Shown here: one piece after another, positions 4,897-5,880 of the stretch | Layout of the letters: each line of letters begins with the position of its first letter | Position numbering within the stretch: position 1 is the first letter of the stretch | Assembly (NCBI GenBank): GCA_020848315.1 | Contig: JADLAH010000108.1 | Span: 1-5,880, forward strand | DNA length: 5,880 nucleotides | Origin: Chitinophagales bacterium | Lineage (GTDB): Bacteria; Bacteroidota; Bacteroidia; Chitinophagales; JADIYW01 | Direction: 5' to 3' | Made by a program: the position numbers and the translations under genes | Notes under the pieces: model-generated | The model's input: only the letters and a program-made list of their open reading frames with translations | The model's database searches: none | Told to the model about the DNA's origin: nothing

Positions 4897-5880
4897 TTCC
4901 TCCTGCACTACAACTTCCCTCCTTTCTCTACCGGTGAGGTGAAAATGCTGCGCGGTACTTCCCGTCGTGAGGTGGGACACGGTAACCTGGCGTTGCGTTC
5001 CCTCAAGCAAATGCTGCCTTCCGATGAAGAGAATCCATATACTATCCGTGTGGTATCAGATATTCTGGAGTCTAATGGTTCTTCTTCTATGGCAACGGTG
5101 TGCGCAGGCTCACTGGCGCTGATGGATGCAGGTATTCCATTCAAAAAACACGTATCCGGTATCGCGATGGGTATGATTGCGGAAGATGGCAAATACGCTA
5201 TCTTATCCGACATCCTTGGTGATGAAGACCACCTGGGCGATATGGACTTTAAAGTAACAGGTACACGCGATGGTATTTGCGGTGTTCAGATGGACCTGAA
5301 AGTGGACGGTTTATCTTACGAAGTATTAGCAGAAGCACTCGATCAGGCAAAACGCGGTCGTCTGCATATCCTGAACGCGATGGAGCAATGTATCCCGACC
5401 TATCGTCCGGAGTTGAAACCTCACACACCACGTGCGGAGATGATTACGATTCCGAAAGAATTTATCGGTGCGGTAATCGGTCCCGGCGGTAAAATCATCC
5501 AGGATATTCAGGAAAAAACCAGCACCGTTATCACTATCGAAGAAGATAAGGAAAAAGGTATTGGCAAGGTGACGGTAATGTCCAGCAACAAAGACAATAT
5601 GCAGGCTGCATGGGCGCGCATCAAAGCCATCGTGGCGGTGCCGGAAGTGGGCGAAGTATACGACGCGGAAGTGAAATCCATCATGCCTTACGGTGCATTC
5701 GTGGAGTTCCTGCCGGGCAAACAAGGCTTGCTGCACATCTCTGAAGTAGCTAATGCTCGTTTAGAATCTCTGGAAGGTGTGTTGACCGAGGGTGAAAAAA
5801 TTCAGGTCAAATTAGTTGGAGTAGACAGCAAAACAGGCAAATTCAAACTGAGCAGAAAAGTATTGTTGCCAAAAGAAAAC
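4897..5880 (+). CDS. pnp: Polynucleotide phosphorylase, C-terminal part (partial, runs off the right edge)
   Basis: These 328 codons directly follow the TAA in the same frame and stay open to the edge. Numbering by the uninterrupted gene, they encode the rest of the second RNase PH domain, with the TSRREVGHG phosphate-site motif (400-408), NGSSS (439-443), and the catalytic DHLGDMDFK segment. There D490, D496 and K498 correspond to E. coli D486, D492 and K494. Next comes a KH domain with the G574-P-G-G577 loop, then an S1 RNA-binding domain (about 631-701, [20 protein letters not shown]). The frame totals 706 residues plus the stop codon at the edge, near the usual family length of around 700-715, so only a few residues should be missing. 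If expressed separately, the first in-frame ATG is at 4945 (Met396), after the purine-rich GGTGAGGTGAAA. That would lose part of the second RNase PH domain. All key motifs are intact, so the lesion is recent or not real. Confidence 0.9.

Overview
The window reads as a chromosomal segment of a Bacteroidota bacterium, most likely from the Chitinophagaceae or a nearby lineage. Three things point there. Two well-formed promoters match the Bacteroidota primary-sigma consensus (TTG, 19-base spacer, TANNTTTG). Start codons lack Shine-Dalgarno sequences and are preceded by A/T-rich leaders. The protein variants (S15, the short MerR-type regulator, YwqK/MORN-type lipoprotein) have a Bacteroidota flavour. 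The placement comes from reading the sequence, not from a search. All recognised genes lie on the + strand.

Layout: (1) 1-204 is the 3' end of an unrecognised gene entering from the left. (2) 312-1145 encodes a lipoprotein built of MORN-2/YwqK-like repeats. This left part is AT-rich and accessory-like. (3) 1146-1359 is a non-coding gap with a short 7-bp repeat, a degenerate 16-bp tandem repeat and a good promoter. (4) 1360-2331 encodes a membrane-anchored LytM/M23 endopeptidase in much more GC-rich DNA. It is followed by a MerR-family regulator (2385-2723) and an unrecognised lipoprotein (2757-3326). (5) 3427-3693 is rpsO (ribosomal protein S15), with its own promoter and a strong intrinsic terminator. 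(6) 3760 to the right edge is pnp (polynucleotide phosphorylase), in the same rpsO-pnp order seen in many bacteria.

The most notable observation is in pnp. An in-frame TAA at 4894-4896 interrupts an otherwise intact reading frame of 707 codons. Upstream and downstream parts together carry all the expected PNPase domains, and the downstream part keeps the catalytic Asp/Asp/Lys, phosphate-binding, KH and S1 motifs. One base change (AAA to TAA, inferred) would explain it. This may be a sequencing or assembly error, a very recent nonsense mutation, or (least likely) a split or readthrough gene.

I do not see a previously undescribed multi-gene system here. The right two-thirds is envelope and RNA-metabolism housekeeping; the left third is a small accessory segment whose first gene I cannot identify.
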